Positions 1 to 7,874 of a stretch of DNA of 64,000 nucleotides are shown piece by piece. The position numbers and the translations under genes are program-made. The notes under the pieces are model-generated. The model searched no databases, was not told the origin of the DNA, and saw nothing but the letters and a program-made list of their open reading frames with translations. Numbering within the stretch: the stretch's first letter is position 1; each line of letters begins with the position of its first letter. This stretch comes from an uncultured Eubacteriales bacterium (lineage in GTDB: Bacteria; Bacillota; Clostridia; Oscillospirales; Oscillospiraceae). The stretch spans positions 1-64,000 of the forward strand of contig UROF01000001.1 of NCBI GenBank assembly GCA_900549475.1. Reading direction: 5' to 3'.

Positions 1-2
1 AG

Positions 3-1691
3 AAAATCTCTACCGGCACAGCCGCTCTCTACTGCCGCCTGAGCCGTGACGATAATATGGACAGCGAGTCCAACAGCATCCAGAACCAAAAGAAAATTCT
101 CCAGAAGGCCGCTAAGGACAAGGGCTACACGGACACAATCTTTTTCGTGGATGACGGTATTACCGGCACTACCATGAAGCGCCCCGGCTTTCAGAAGATG
201 ATTGCCGCAATCGAGGCCGGGTACATCTCGGCGGTGTTCGTGAAAGACCTCTCCCGGCTGGGCCGCAATTACATTGAGGTGGGCAAGCTCACCGAAGAAT
301 TTTTCCCGCTCCACGATGTACGGCTGGTGGCCGTGTCCGATGGCGTGGACAGCGACGAGGGAGAGGACGATTTCACCCCGTTTAAGAACATTATGAATGA
401 ATACTACGCCAAGGACATCTCCAAGAAGCGCCGTATCGTCAACAAGATGAAAGGCAACGCCGGGATTCCTCTTTCCCCGCCGCCCTATGGCTACATGAAA
501 AACCCGGACGATCCCCGTTTTTGGGTCATTGACCCGGAGGCTGCCGAGGTGGTGCGCTGCATCTACCGTCTGGCCTTGGAGGGCAATGGCCCCTTGCAGA
601 TTGCCACGGCGCTGGGAAACATGGGGGTGCTGAACCCCTCGGCCTATCGAACCAGCAAGGGGTTCAGCAAGGGCGGCTCTAAAAGCACGCTGGAGCCTAC
701 CAAGTGGAACCACACCACCGTCAAGAAAATCCTCACCTTACAGGAATACTGCGGCGATGTGATCAACTTCAAAACCTACTCTAAGTCCTACAAGATGAAG
801 CGCCGGATTGAAAACCCGGAGGAAAACCGGGCAATCTTCCTCAATGTCCATGAGCCCATCATTGACCGTGTGACTTGGGAAAAGGTACAAAGCCTGCAAG
901 CTTCCCGGCGCAGACGGCCTACCGTCACGCAGGAGTCCAGCGCCTTTTGCGGATATCTGAAATGCCCGGAGTGTGGCGGCAATCTGAACTTCCATTTTAA
1001 CCAAGGCAACCACGACATCAAGTTTTTCAGTTGCCGCAACCACAATTCCGGACTCCGCAAATGTTCGTCTACCCACTATATTCGGCTGGACTTCTTGGAG
1101 CAGGTTGTGCTCTATGAGGTACACCGTCTGGCCTGCTTTGCTAACGAATACGAAAACGACTTTATCAAGGCGATGGTGGGTCGCTCGGCAAAGGTGGCGG
1201 AAAATGACCGGGTACGCAAGAAGCGGGAGCTGGACGGGCTGCTGGCCCGGGATAGGGAGCTGGATATGCTCTTTGAACGGCTCTATGAGGACAATGTGTC
1301 CGGCAAGATCGACGATGCCCGGTTTGCCAAAATGTCCAAGCGGTATGAGCAGGAGCAGGGCGAAAACGCCAAGAAAATCAAGGCGCTTCGTCTGGAACTG
1401 AAAAAGCTGGAAGATAAGCGGATGGATGTGGACACCTTCTTGGAAACGGTGCGCCGCTACACCGACGCCACTACCATCACCAAGCGCATGGTTGCCGAGC
1501 TCATTCAGTACATCGAGGTTTATCCGGCGGTCAAAGAGGACGGCGTTACCAATCAGCGGGTGACGATCCACTACAACTGCATCGGTGCTTTTGAGGTGCC
1601 GGATCGCCGGAAGATCCCCGAGCGGGACATTCTTTTGGAAACGAGAAAAGGCGTAGCATTAAGCTACGCCCCCGCACAGATCGCTATGTAG
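3..1691 (+). CDS. Large serine recombinase, 5' end cut by window edge
   Basis: Site-specific DNA recombinase of the large serine (TnpX/TndX-like) family, which moves integrative elements. The open frame runs to the left edge of the window, so the true start lies outside. The codons before the first in-frame ATG (57) already spell the catalytic Y-C-R-L-S motif, and the nucleophile Ser is codon 42-44, so ATG 57 is not the start. Domains in order: resolvase catalytic core (FVKDLSRLGRN region), recombinase domain, a Cys-rich zinc ribbon near 965-1070 (CPECGG, later C-R-N-H and C-S-S), a charged coiled coil (about 1190-1430), and a DUF4368-like tail. In such elements the recombinase often sits at one end, so the element probably extends leftward and ends between this stop codon and the tRNA-Pro terminator. 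Confidence 0.9.
   Translation, partial: KISTGTAALYCRLSRDDNMDSESNSIQNQKKILQKAAKDKGYTDTIFFVDDGITGTTMKRPGFQKMIAAIEAGYISAVFVKDLSRLGRNYIEVGKLTEEFFPLHDVRLVAVSDGVDSDEGEDDFTPFKNIMNEYYAKDISKKRRIVNKMKGNAGIPLSPPPYGYMKNPDDPRFWVIDPEAAEVVRCIYRLALEGNGPLQIATALGNMGVLNPSAYRTSKGFSKGGSKSTLEPTKWNHTTVKKILTLQEYCGDVINFKTYSKSYKMKRRIENPEENRAIFLNVHEPIIDRVTWEKVQSLQASRRRRPTVTQESSAFCGYLKCPECGGNLNFHFNQGNHDIKFFSCRNHNSGLRKCSSTHYIRLDFLEQVVLYEVHRLACFANEYENDFIKAMVGRSAKVAENDRVRKKRELDGLLARDRELDMLFERLYEDNVSGKIDDARFAKMSKRYEQEQGENAKKIKALRLELKKLEDKRMDVDTFLETVRRYTDATTITKRMVAELIQYIEVYPAVKEDGVTNQRVTIHYNCIGAFEVPDRRKIPERDILLETRKGVALSYAPAQIAM
1650..1670. repeat. Perfect 8-bp inverted repeat inside recombinase 3' end
   Basis: GGCGTAGC (1650-1657), spacer ATTAA, GCTACGCC (1663-1670), within the last 15 codons of the recombinase. 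It could be a hairpin in the mRNA or part of a recombinase binding/end sequence; nothing in the sequence decides which. Confidence 0.4.
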
Positions 1692-1700
1692 ATTTGGAAA

Positions 1701-1758
1701 TAAAAAATGCGGAGTATCATCAACAGACCTTTTCAGATCCTTTAATGATACTCCGCAT
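1701..1758 (-). terminator. Terminator of tRNA-Pro
   Basis: Perfect 14-bp stem (1707-1720 pairs with 1745-1758) with a 24-nt loop, followed in the minus direction by a run of six T. It starts at the tRNA 3' end, so it would end the tRNA transcript. Confidence 0.75.
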
Positions 1759-1833
1759 GGTCCGAGTGGCGGGATTTGAACCCACGGCCTCATGGACCCG
1801 AACCATGCGCGCTACCAACTGCGCTACACCCGG
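1758..1833 (-). tRNA. tRNA-Pro (anticodon CGG)
   Basis: Read on the minus strand it folds as a full cloverleaf: acceptor CCGGGTG with CACTCGG, D arm GCGCAGTTGGTAGCGC, anticodon stem CATGG/CCATG with loop TTCGGGT, five-base variable loop, T arm GTGGG-TTCAAAT-CCCGC, discriminator A and encoded CCA. Anticodon CGG reads the proline codon CCG. It has its own consensus promoter and terminator. Confidence 0.95.
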
Positions 1834-1844
1834 ATGGCTTTACT

Positions 1845-1873
1845 ATTATAGTGTTTCCAAAGCATTCTGTCAA
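1845..1873 (-). promoter_or_regulatory. Sigma-A promoter for tRNA-Pro
   Basis: Minus strand TTGACA (1868-1873), 17-bp spacer, TATAAT (1845-1850): a perfect consensus match, placed 11 bp upstream of the tRNA 5' end. Confidence 0.85.
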
Positions 1874-1898
1874 GTAGAAGATTTCTTGTGGCATCTGT

Positions 1899-1933
1899 TT
1901 CCGTCGAAAGCCAATATAGGGCTTTCGACGGAA
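1899..1933 (-). terminator. Hairpin after csp operon
   Basis: A 14-bp perfect stem, TTCCGTCGAAAGCC with GGCTTTCGACGGAA, 13 bases past the stop of the downstream csp gene. There is no T-run on the exit side, so this is a terminator-like hairpin and not a textbook one. Confidence 0.5.
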
Positions 1934-1945
1934 GCAGGTGCTTAT

Positions 1946-3649
1946 TTAAAGCTCTCTCATGAGATGGAAAGTCTGCATCAATTGGACGGCACCGTATCCC
2001 CATTGGACATTGGGGTACATCATGGCGGGGCTCCTCAAACAGCCTCTGATCAGGTATGCCCGGATCTGATAAGTACTCATGGCAGGGTCATTTTCCTCAA
2101 CGATTCCCCACTGCAGCAGTAGTGCACATGCACCTGAAAGAACAGCGGTTGCAGCGCTGGTTCCGGTCATCGTACCATAGCCATAGGGATAATACCCACT
2201 TACTGATACACCCGGTGCCACCAAATCCGGGAGCATCTGTGACAGCCTGGAGGGACCTCGGGAGGAACGGGGATAGATGCTCTGGTTGGCGCTGTTATAG
2301 GCTCCGCAGCAGATCGGTCCGGCAGTGGTGGCAGGTACTGTGATGGTATAATCGGGAGAGGCTGACAGAAATTCTACGGTTGGAGAAACAAAACCGGTCA
2401 TAGGGAGCCAGGCGTGATATCCTCCATTTAATACGATATCGCCATATAGGGTGACTGTCCAGATCCCAGGCGTTGCGTCCAGAATACGAACGATAGTCAG
2501 CTGACCGCCGCTGCCTTCTACAGGGAAGTGGTATTCTACCTGGACTTTTGTTCGCTCCAGGATTAGCTTTACTTCCGTCATATTGCCGCTTCTGGCAGGG
2601 ATTCTGCCGACCAATTCACCGGAAGGGGAGCGGACAGAAACGGAAAAGCGGTCGGAGATGGTATTCCAGATGGCCAAATATACATCGCCGGCCTGCTCAC
2701 CGACCTTGATGTCAACGGGGGAACTTTCTCCGGCCAGGAGCGTTCCCTGACAGTGGTGGCGGGCCTGGCTCTCATTTCCAGCGGCAGCGCAGAGACAGAT
2801 CCCTTTTTGGATTGACACACTTTCCAGATATTCTTCAAAAACACTGAACCCGTCATGGCTGCCAAAATTTGATCCCATGCCCAGGCAGATCACTACGGGA
2901 CGGTCCAGTTCCTGGGCTTTTTTCAGAATGTATTCTACCCCCACCATAATGGCGCTGGATTCATAGGCTTCATCCTGCCAGGGCGGGACGCAGTATTTCT
3001 TTCGGTAGAAAGGCCGAGCCTTCCGCAATTTTACCGCAATGATTTCTGCGTCGGGTGCAGCCCCGATAAAGCCATCCAGAGACCGGCCGGCGGCCACAGA
3101 GGCGAGAAAGGTACCGTGGCCGGTATCATCTTTTTGCGGCACGACGCTAAAAGGGTCATCAGAAGCCAGAGCCTGGTCGATATCCTGGACAGTATATTCC
3201 ACCCCCGTAGAAAATCCTCTGGGAGGATCGCCTTCAGCTGTCTGGTCATAGAGAAACAGGATCTTGCTGCCGCCGTCTTCATAGCGAAAGACCGGCAAAG
3301 TATAATCGATGCCGGTGTCCACAAAGCCCAGCAGTACGCCCCGTCCCTTCAGATTCAGATACGGTTGGTTATGTACCTGGATGATACCGGCGGCTTCCAG
3401 ATCCGGCCGGCCCAGAGGTCCCAGGATTACGGAGGCGGAGCTGACAAAAGCGGCCCCAAGGGCTTCCTGCAGATGGGGGAAGTTCTGCTCTTTAATGTAT
3501 CCCAGAACGTACCGGCCGGATAGGATCTGTCCAATAATAACCTCTCCGCTTTCTCGGACAAAGTCAAAGAAAGCGTCTGTGGCCCGGGTGACAAAATCCA
3601 CAGTATCCGGCGCATTGATGAATTCCTGTATCTCCAACGGCAATTTCAC
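1946..3649 (-). CDS. Subtilisin-like germination protease (Csp family), second gene of pair
   Basis: 567-aa S8 peptidase of the clostridial Csp type, which processes pro-SleC during spore germination. I start it at GTG 3649: that codon overlaps the TGA of the upstream csp (GTGA) and has AGAGG six bases upstream, whereas starting further up would add 40 residues read from inside the upstream gene. The catalytic triad appears complete: Asp111 (FVDTGID), His178 (TGHGT), Ser498 (TGTS). The motif after the Ser is AATA instead of the usual MAAP. Csp proteins carry the large insertion within the S8 fold that accounts for the roughly 300 residues between His and Ser. It would be made together with the upstream paralogue. 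It is unclear which of CspA/B/C it matches. Confidence 0.85.
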   Translation of the reverse strand: MKLPLEIQEFINAPDTVDFVTRATDAFFDFVRESGEVIIGQILSGRYVLGYIKEQNFPHLQEALGAAFVSSASVILGPLGRPDLEAAGIIQVHNQPYLNLKGRGVLLGFVDTGIDYTLPVFRYEDGGSKILFLYDQTAEGDPPRGFSTGVEYTVQDIDQALASDDPFSVVPQKDDTGHGTFLASVAAGRSLDGFIGAAPDAEIIAVKLRKARPFYRKKYCVPPWQDEAYESSAIMVGVEYILKKAQELDRPVVICLGMGSNFGSHDGFSVFEEYLESVSIQKGICLCAAAGNESQARHHCQGTLLAGESSPVDIKVGEQAGDVYLAIWNTISDRFSVSVRSPSGELVGRIPARSGNMTEVKLILERTKVQVEYHFPVEGSGGQLTIVRILDATPGIWTVTLYGDIVLNGGYHAWLPMTGFVSPTVEFLSASPDYTITVPATTAGPICCGAYNSANQSIYPRSSRGPSRLSQMLPDLVAPGVSVSGYYPYGYGTMTGTSAATAVLSGACALLLQWGIVEENDPAMSTYQIRAYLIRGCLRSPAMMYPNVQWGYGAVQLMQTFHLMREL

Positions 3650-5217
3650 AGCGTACCTCTTTCCCGCTGGCGGACCAAGTCCGCCAGCGCTGCACATAGA
3701 TTCAGTTTTCCGTATCCCCATACAGGATCGGGATAGTTCAGAAAGGTGCTTCTGGCGGCATTGGCACACAAGAAGGCCTTGATCCTCTGCCCGTAAAGAA
3801 AGGGGTCATTTCGCTGGATGATCCCCCATTCCATAAGGAGCGCGGCGCTTCCGGAGACGAACGGCGCGGCCATACTGGTACCGGAATAGGTATCATATCC
3901 GCCGCCGGCTTTGGCAGTATATATCTGCTCCGCAGGGGCGCAGAGATCCAGCAGAGCATGGCCCTGGCAGGGGGCGGCGCCTCGTCCGGAGAATGTGCTG
4001 GCCGTTTCTGTACCAGATCGGTACCCGCCTACAGAAATTGGCAGGCGGGCAGTGGCGGGCAGGGTAATGGTCAGATTGGGGTCGGGGAGGAGAAAAGCAG
4101 TATCACGGCCCACCTCTTCCACAGTGGGGAGCCAGATATTGAAACCGCCTTCTACGATCCGGTCTCCATAGCAGCGCAGCTTCCAAAGTCCGTTGAGCTG
4201 TCCGGAGGGTGCGCTTAATGTATAGTATACTTCCTGGGCAGTGGAAAAATGGGTCGGTCCATTGAATACAGCGGAGAGCTGTACTGGTCCGAAAGAAAAC
4301 TGACGTGCCCTGCCGGAAGAGAGGGGGCCGGTGGAAGCGCCGGAGGGCAGGATCATTTCAAACCGGGCGATGTCGGCAAAACTTTTCCAGAGAGTGAGAA
4401 AAATACTGCTTCTGGGCGTTGATACGGTGAATTCTACATCCAAAATGCTGCCAGAAGATAATTTCCCTGAAAAATGGTGGCCGCTGTCGCCCTCATTACC
4501 GGAGGCGCATACGATGACGGTGCGTCCCTGTTGAGCCATGGTGTCTATATAGGTCTCAAACAGAGATTGACCTTGGTGGGAGCCCTTATTGGTACCATAG
4601 CTGAGGTTAATGACACAGGGCATGGCCTCCTGAGCGGCACAGTCCATAATAAATTTGATGCCCCGCATGACGTCGGTGCTGGTGGCGCTGTTGCCGCTGC
4701 CCAATTTTACAGCAACGATAGTAGCGCCCGGAGCAATGCCGCTGCGGCCTGCTGCAATGGCTGCCGCTGCGGTGCCGTGTCCTACCACATCCCGGCTGTC
4801 AGTGTTTCCCTCGTCGATCTCTCTGGTAGAATAGACGGTCCCTTTTCGAAATCCCAGGGGAGGGGAGCCAGGGATGGTCATATCCCATAGCCAGAGCACC
4901 CGGGTGGCCCCGTTTTCCGTAAGGAACTCGGGATGGGTCAGGTCGATGCCGGAATCGATGAAGCCGATCATTACGCCGGTTCCGGTAAGGCCAAGAGCCT
5001 CATCCCGTTTGATGGGAGTGATACAGGCGCTGTCCAGACCTGCCTGCAAAAAGGGAGAGAGCCCTTCGGACGGTTCAAAGTATTCAATCTGTGGGTATTC
5101 CAACAGTTCTGAAACTTCATCGGGCTCCAGCTCCAGAATAGCGTATTGGTGCCCCAGCAGTTCCGTAGGATAGCCAAGGGAGAGGATGTCTCCGTTGTAT
5201 TTGACAATGTATTCCAT
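3646..5217 (-). CDS. Subtilisin-like germination protease (CspB-like)
   Basis: 523-aa S8 family serine protease of the Csp group. Triad residues are Asp88 (FIDSGID), His147 (VGHGT) and Ser448 (SGTSMAAP), all canonical, so it should be active. The first ~70 residues look like the Csp prodomain; there is no signal peptide, as expected for a protein packed into spores from the mother cell. ATG 5217 has GGGAG seven bases upstream. It is the first gene of a two-gene operon and stands divergent to sleC 85 bp away. The expected role is proteolytic activation of SleC after a germinant signal; this is family knowledge combined with the gene neighbourhood. Confidence 0.88.
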   Translation of the reverse strand: MEYIVKYNGDILSLGYPTELLGHQYAILELEPDEVSELLEYPQIEYFEPSEGLSPFLQAGLDSACITPIKRDEALGLTGTGVMIGFIDSGIDLTHPEFLTENGATRVLWLWDMTIPGSPPLGFRKGTVYSTREIDEGNTDSRDVVGHGTAAAAIAAGRSGIAPGATIVAVKLGSGNSATSTDVMRGIKFIMDCAAQEAMPCVINLSYGTNKGSHQGQSLFETYIDTMAQQGRTVIVCASGNEGDSGHHFSGKLSSGSILDVEFTVSTPRSSIFLTLWKSFADIARFEMILPSGASTGPLSSGRARQFSFGPVQLSAVFNGPTHFSTAQEVYYTLSAPSGQLNGLWKLRCYGDRIVEGGFNIWLPTVEEVGRDTAFLLPDPNLTITLPATARLPISVGGYRSGTETASTFSGRGAAPCQGHALLDLCAPAEQIYTAKAGGGYDTYSGTSMAAPFVSGSAALLMEWGIIQRNDPFLYGQRIKAFLCANAARSTFLNYPDPVWGYGKLNLCAALADLVRQRERGTL

Positions 5218-5302
5218 AGTTCGGCTCCCGATCCATATTCAGCGGCAGGTGCTATTTAACATTCTCCGCATAGAATAGTATACGGAAAGGAGGGCTGGCC
5301 TT
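5218..5302. promoter_or_regulatory. Divergent csp / sleC intergenic region
   Basis: 85 bp holding the start signals of both transcripts. On the plus strand GCTATT (5251) and CATAGAAT (5269) about 12 bp apart loosely resemble a sporulation sigma-E/G promoter. I see no good sigma-A promoter in either direction, which fits sporulation-specific expression. The sleC ribosome site is AAAGGAGG. Confidence 0.35.
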
Positions 5303-6535
5303 ATGAATCCAGCTTATACAGGACAGGGATTTTTACAGGTAAAGGTAACGACAGAAAGTCCGGTGGTGCCTATCAGCGGGGCCAGGGTACGGATCAGCGA
5401 TCCGACGGATGGAACGGTGCTTCAGGAACTGACAACAAATTCTTCCGGACAGACAGAGCCGGTAGATCTGCCAACTCCGCCGCTGGAATACTCCGTCAAC
5501 GCCGGTGAGCCAAAGCCCTATGCATCGTACTCGGTAACCGTATTTGCGGAGGGCTTCAAGACCTTACATATCGGCGGCGTACAGCTGCTGCCAAGCGGCC
5601 TGGCACTCCAGCCGGCGGCGCTTACTCCTGCCACAGCAGGCGGTATCAACGTACAGAATCGTTATATCTCTCCCCATACGCTGTGGGGGGATTTTCCGCC
5701 GAAGATCCCGGAAGATGAGGTGAAGCCTCTGCCGGACGCTGATGGATTGGTGGTACTTCCCAAGCCGGTGATTCCGGAGTACATCATCGTCCATCTGGGA
5801 AAACCCAGCGATCAGGGTGTTCCCAATGAATGGGTATTGTTCCGGGACTACATCAAAAATGTGGCCTGCAGCGAGATTTATGCCACATGGGCGCGGGAGA
5901 CCATCAAGGCCAATGTCCTGGCCATCATTTCCTTTACACTGAACCGGGTATATACAGAGTGGTACCGTGGAAAGGGATATGACTTTACTATTACCAATTC
6001 CACAGCATATGACCAATCCTTTGTACCGGGACGAACGATATTTGAGGAAATATCTGTGGTGGTGGATGATCTTTTTAATACATACATCACCCGAGAGGGA
6101 GCCGGGCAGCCGCTGCTGACCCAATACTGTGACGGCCGGCAGACCCAGTGCAACGGGTTGTCTCAGTGGGGTTCTCAGGCCTTGGGAGAGCAGGGCTGGG
6201 ATGCGATCAGCATTTTGAGACGGTACTATGGTTCTGATATCTACCTTGCACCGGCGGAAAAAGTAGAAGGTGTGCCCATGTCTTTTGGTGGGGAGACGCT
6301 GACAGTAGGGTCTGCAGGGGAGGATGTGCGGACGATCCAGCTGCAGCTCAACCGGATCTCTGAGAATTTTCCGGCACTTCCCAGGGTACGGGCAGACGGC
6401 GTCTATGGCACAGAGACTCAGGAAGCGGTCAAGACTTTCCAGAGCATTTTCCTTTTGCCGCAGACGGGAGACGTAGACTTTGCCACCTGGTACAGCATTT
6501 CCAATATCTACGTGGCGGTAGCCAAGCTGGCGTAA
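5303..6535 (+). CDS. sleC: Spore cortex-lytic enzyme SleC
   Basis: 410-aa protein with the SleC domain order. The N-terminal ~110 residues are a pre/pro region with a beta-rich carboxypeptidase-regulatory-like fold (SGARVRI, SYSVTVFAEGF). The middle is a SpoIID-like lytic transglycosylase domain (ETIKANVLAIISFTLNR; later NGLSQWG and ILRRYYGSDI). The C-terminal ~65 residues are a PG_binding_1 domain (GSAGEDV, RADGVYG, AVKTFQ). SleC degrades spore cortex peptidoglycan on germination after Csp removes the propeptide. The adjacent csp pair supports the call. AAAGGAGG lies nine bases before ATG 5303. Confidence 0.9.
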   Translation: MNPAYTGQGFLQVKVTTESPVVPISGARVRISDPTDGTVLQELTTNSSGQTEPVDLPTPPLEYSVNAGEPKPYASYSVTVFAEGFKTLHIGGVQLLPSGLALQPAALTPATAGGINVQNRYISPHTLWGDFPPKIPEDEVKPLPDADGLVVLPKPVIPEYIIVHLGKPSDQGVPNEWVLFRDYIKNVACSEIYATWARETIKANVLAIISFTLNRVYTEWYRGKGYDFTITNSTAYDQSFVPGRTIFEEISVVVDDLFNTYITREGAGQPLLTQYCDGRQTQCNGLSQWGSQALGEQGWDAISILRRYYGSDIYLAPAEKVEGVPMSFGGETLTVGSAGEDVRTIQLQLNRISENFPALPRVRADGVYGTETQEAVKTFQSIFLLPQTGDVDFATWYSISNIYVAVAKLA

Positions 6536-6554
6536 GTCTCCTCGATGAGAAAAA

Positions 6555-6590
6555 CGCCCCGGTGGGAGTGATCCTGCCGGGGCGCTGTAA
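6555..6590 (+). terminator. Terminator after sleC
   Basis: Stem CGCCCCGG (6555-6562) with CCGGGGCG (6577-6584), 20 bp past the sleC stop, followed by a weak CTGTAAATTT tail. Confidence 0.6.
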
Positions 6591-6670
6591 ATTTAGAGAA
6601 AGTTACTATTGAATTTCTTTGGACAGAGGTGGTACACTTTTTCAAAGAAAATAGGTAAGGGTAGCTGCCG

Positions 6671-6727
6671 AAATAAAGAAAAACAGCAGCAGCCCCACAA
6701 TCACTATTGCAATTGTGGGGCTACTGC
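6671..6727 (-). terminator. Intrinsic terminator of minus-strand ncRNA
   Basis: 16-bp stem with one mismatch (6686-6701 with 6712-6727), 10-nt loop, then on the minus strand TGTTTTTCTTTATTT. This is a strong terminator that no annotated minus-strand protein gene needs. Confidence 0.8.
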
Positions 6728-7060
6728 ACGTATTCGGTTGTCAAATGTTTTGTCCACCTTTCGTGGGTTCCCTTGTGCGGATAGTCGCTTTTGCTATACG
6801 CTCAGACAGTGCAATTGAGAGACGAACTCTTCTGTGGATACGGTCATCCATGCTGCTTTCGTGTGCGAAAAGGTTCCGCTAACTTGGGAAACTGGATTTT
6901 TTGGATCCGCTGAACAACATAAGCATCCTTGCGGATCAGGCCAAGTTGTACATTGGACCGTACCTCCTTGGGTAGATTTGCAGGAACACTTCTTTGCGAA
7001 GGACACTTGCCAGGAAATCTTCTTTGCTGCGTCCTTACTATTTTGAATTTCCCTTCCTGT
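6675..7060 (-). ncRNA. Candidate structured non-coding RNA, about 385 nt
   Basis: A near-perfect sigma-A promoter (7067-7095) and a strong intrinsic terminator (6671-6727) bound this stretch on the minus strand, and no protein gene lies between them. The predicted RNA can fold into several local helices: AGATTT/AAATCT with an inner CTTC/GAAG hairpin (6974-7020), CCAAG/CTTGG (6941-6971) and GATCCGC/GCGGATC (6904-6937). The only sizeable minus-strand frame starts with TTG inside the -10 box, so it cannot be translated from this promoter. I looked for the hallmarks of RNase P RNA, tmRNA and SRP RNA and did not find them. A 6S-like or new RNA class remains possible. Confidence 0.55.
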
Positions 7061-7066
7061 GATTAA

Positions 7067-7095
7067 AATATACAATGAAACCCTGATAATGTCAA
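7067..7095 (-). promoter_or_regulatory. Sigma-A promoter of candidate ncRNA
   Basis: Minus strand TTGACA (7090-7095), exactly 17 bp, TATATT (7067-7072). Predicted start near 7060. Confidence 0.8.
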
Positions 7096-7111
7096 TAGCT
7101 TTTATGCGTAT

Positions 7112-7126
7112 TTAACAATTTGTTAA
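7112..7126. promoter_or_regulatory. Palindrome TTAACAA-T-TTGTTAA
   Basis: A perfect 7-bp inverted repeat with a one-base centre, 17 bp upstream of the ncRNA -35 box and 28 bp upstream of the greA-like start. It has the shape of a repressor operator, but no regulator can be assigned. Confidence 0.3.
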
Positions 7127-7154
7127 TAATCTGGTGTGCGGAGGAGGATGTGCC

Positions 7155-7658
7155 ATGTATGACGAACTGACGGAAGTAGATATCCGGAAAATGCAGGAGG
7201 AGATCGATTACCGGGTACGTGTGCTGCGGCCCAAACTGATCGAGGACGTGCAGACAGCCAGAGCGTTTGGCGATCTCAGTGAGAACTTTGAGTATAAGTG
7301 TGCCAAGCAGGAGAAGAACCGCAACGAGAGCCGCATCCGCTACCTGGAGCGGATGATCCGCACGGCAAAGGTGATCTCTGCAGAATCCGGAGAGGCGGAG
7401 GTAGGCCTCTTTGACAAGGTGACGCTGTTGAACGAGAAGCTGGGCAAGGAGATGACCATTCAAATCGTCACCACCCTGCGGCAGGACGCCCTTCAGGGAA
7501 GGATCAGCAAGGAATCCCCGGTGGGTAAGGCGGTTTTGGGCCACCGGGTGGGGGACCGGGTCCTGGTCACTGTCAGTGATGAGCTGCGCTATTATGTGGT
7601 GATCCGTGCCATTGAGAAGGGAAAAGACGATGACTCCATGGCCATCAGTTCTTACTGA
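7155..7658 (+). CDS. greA: GreA/GreB-family transcript cleavage factor
   Basis: 167-aa Gre factor: an N-terminal coiled coil carrying the acidic tip signature DLSENFEY that is inserted into the RNA polymerase secondary channel, then the FKBP-like C-terminal domain (GHRVGDRVLVTV). It rescues backtracked elongation complexes. I start at ATG 7155, with GGAGGAGG close upstream, and not at the earlier in-frame start at 7134, which would add seven residues including CGGG. Clostridia often carry more than one Gre paralogue, so this may not be the main GreA. Confidence 0.85.
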   Translation: MYDELTEVDIRKMQEEIDYRVRVLRPKLIEDVQTARAFGDLSENFEYKCAKQEKNRNESRIRYLERMIRTAKVISAESGEAEVGLFDKVTLLNEKLGKEMTIQIVTTLRQDALQGRISKESPVGKAVLGHRVGDRVLVTVSDELRYYVVIRAIEKGKDDDSMAISSY

Positions 7659-7706
7659 AGTCGTGACCATGGGCGTTAAGACTTCGTTAATCTCCTGCTC
7701 CGGGAC

Positions 7707-7735
7707 TTGACGCACATACAGGCTTCCTGTATACT
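7707..7735 (+). promoter_or_regulatory. Sigma-A promoter of the CNNM transporter leader
   Basis: TTGACG (7707-7712), 17 bp, TATACT (7730-7735). It gives a predicted leader of about 240 nt before the transporter start. Confidence 0.75.
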
Positions 7736-7770
7736 GACTCCATTATGCAGAAGGGAGGACGATAGATTTC

Positions 7771-7854
7771 ATGGACAGTGACGAAGGCGATTATCACAGT
7801 ACCGATCAAAAACGATTCTGTTTATCATATACGGCATGTCTGCTTCACGGTTAG
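7771..7854 (+). CDS. 27-aa acidic leader peptide upstream of CNNM transporter
   Basis: ATG 7771 opens a 27-codon frame preceded by GGGAGG. Its N-terminus is strongly acidic (M-D-S-D-E-G-D) and its TAG (7852-7854) lies in the loop of the terminator hairpin at 7833-7869. A ribosome that finishes the peptide would cover the 5' arm of that hairpin. Acidic N-termini are known to destabilise ribosomes at low magnesium, as in the MgtL leader logic. The layout is seen in the sequence; the magnesium-sensing function is inferred. Confidence 0.45.
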   Translation: MDSDEGDYHSTDQKRFCLSYTACLLHG

Positions 7855-7874
7855 TGGGACAGGCATGCCTTTTT
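7833..7874 (+). terminator. Attenuator hairpin in transporter leader
   Basis: GGCATGTCTG (7833-7842) pairs with CAGGCATGCC (7860-7869) including one G-U pair, then TTTTT. It lies after the promoter and before the coding gene, so it would act as a premature terminator. A second hairpin, CCTGCCC/GGGCAGG, follows at 7914-7934. Confidence 0.65.

Noticed and set aside
6609..6818. 69-aa plus-strand frame after sleC
   Set aside because: No ribosome site and it runs through a strong minus-strand terminator palindrome.
6794..7075. 93-aa Cys-containing frame on the minus strand within the ncRNA region
   Set aside because: Its start (TTG) lies inside the -10 box, so the transcript cannot include it; composition is not protein-like.
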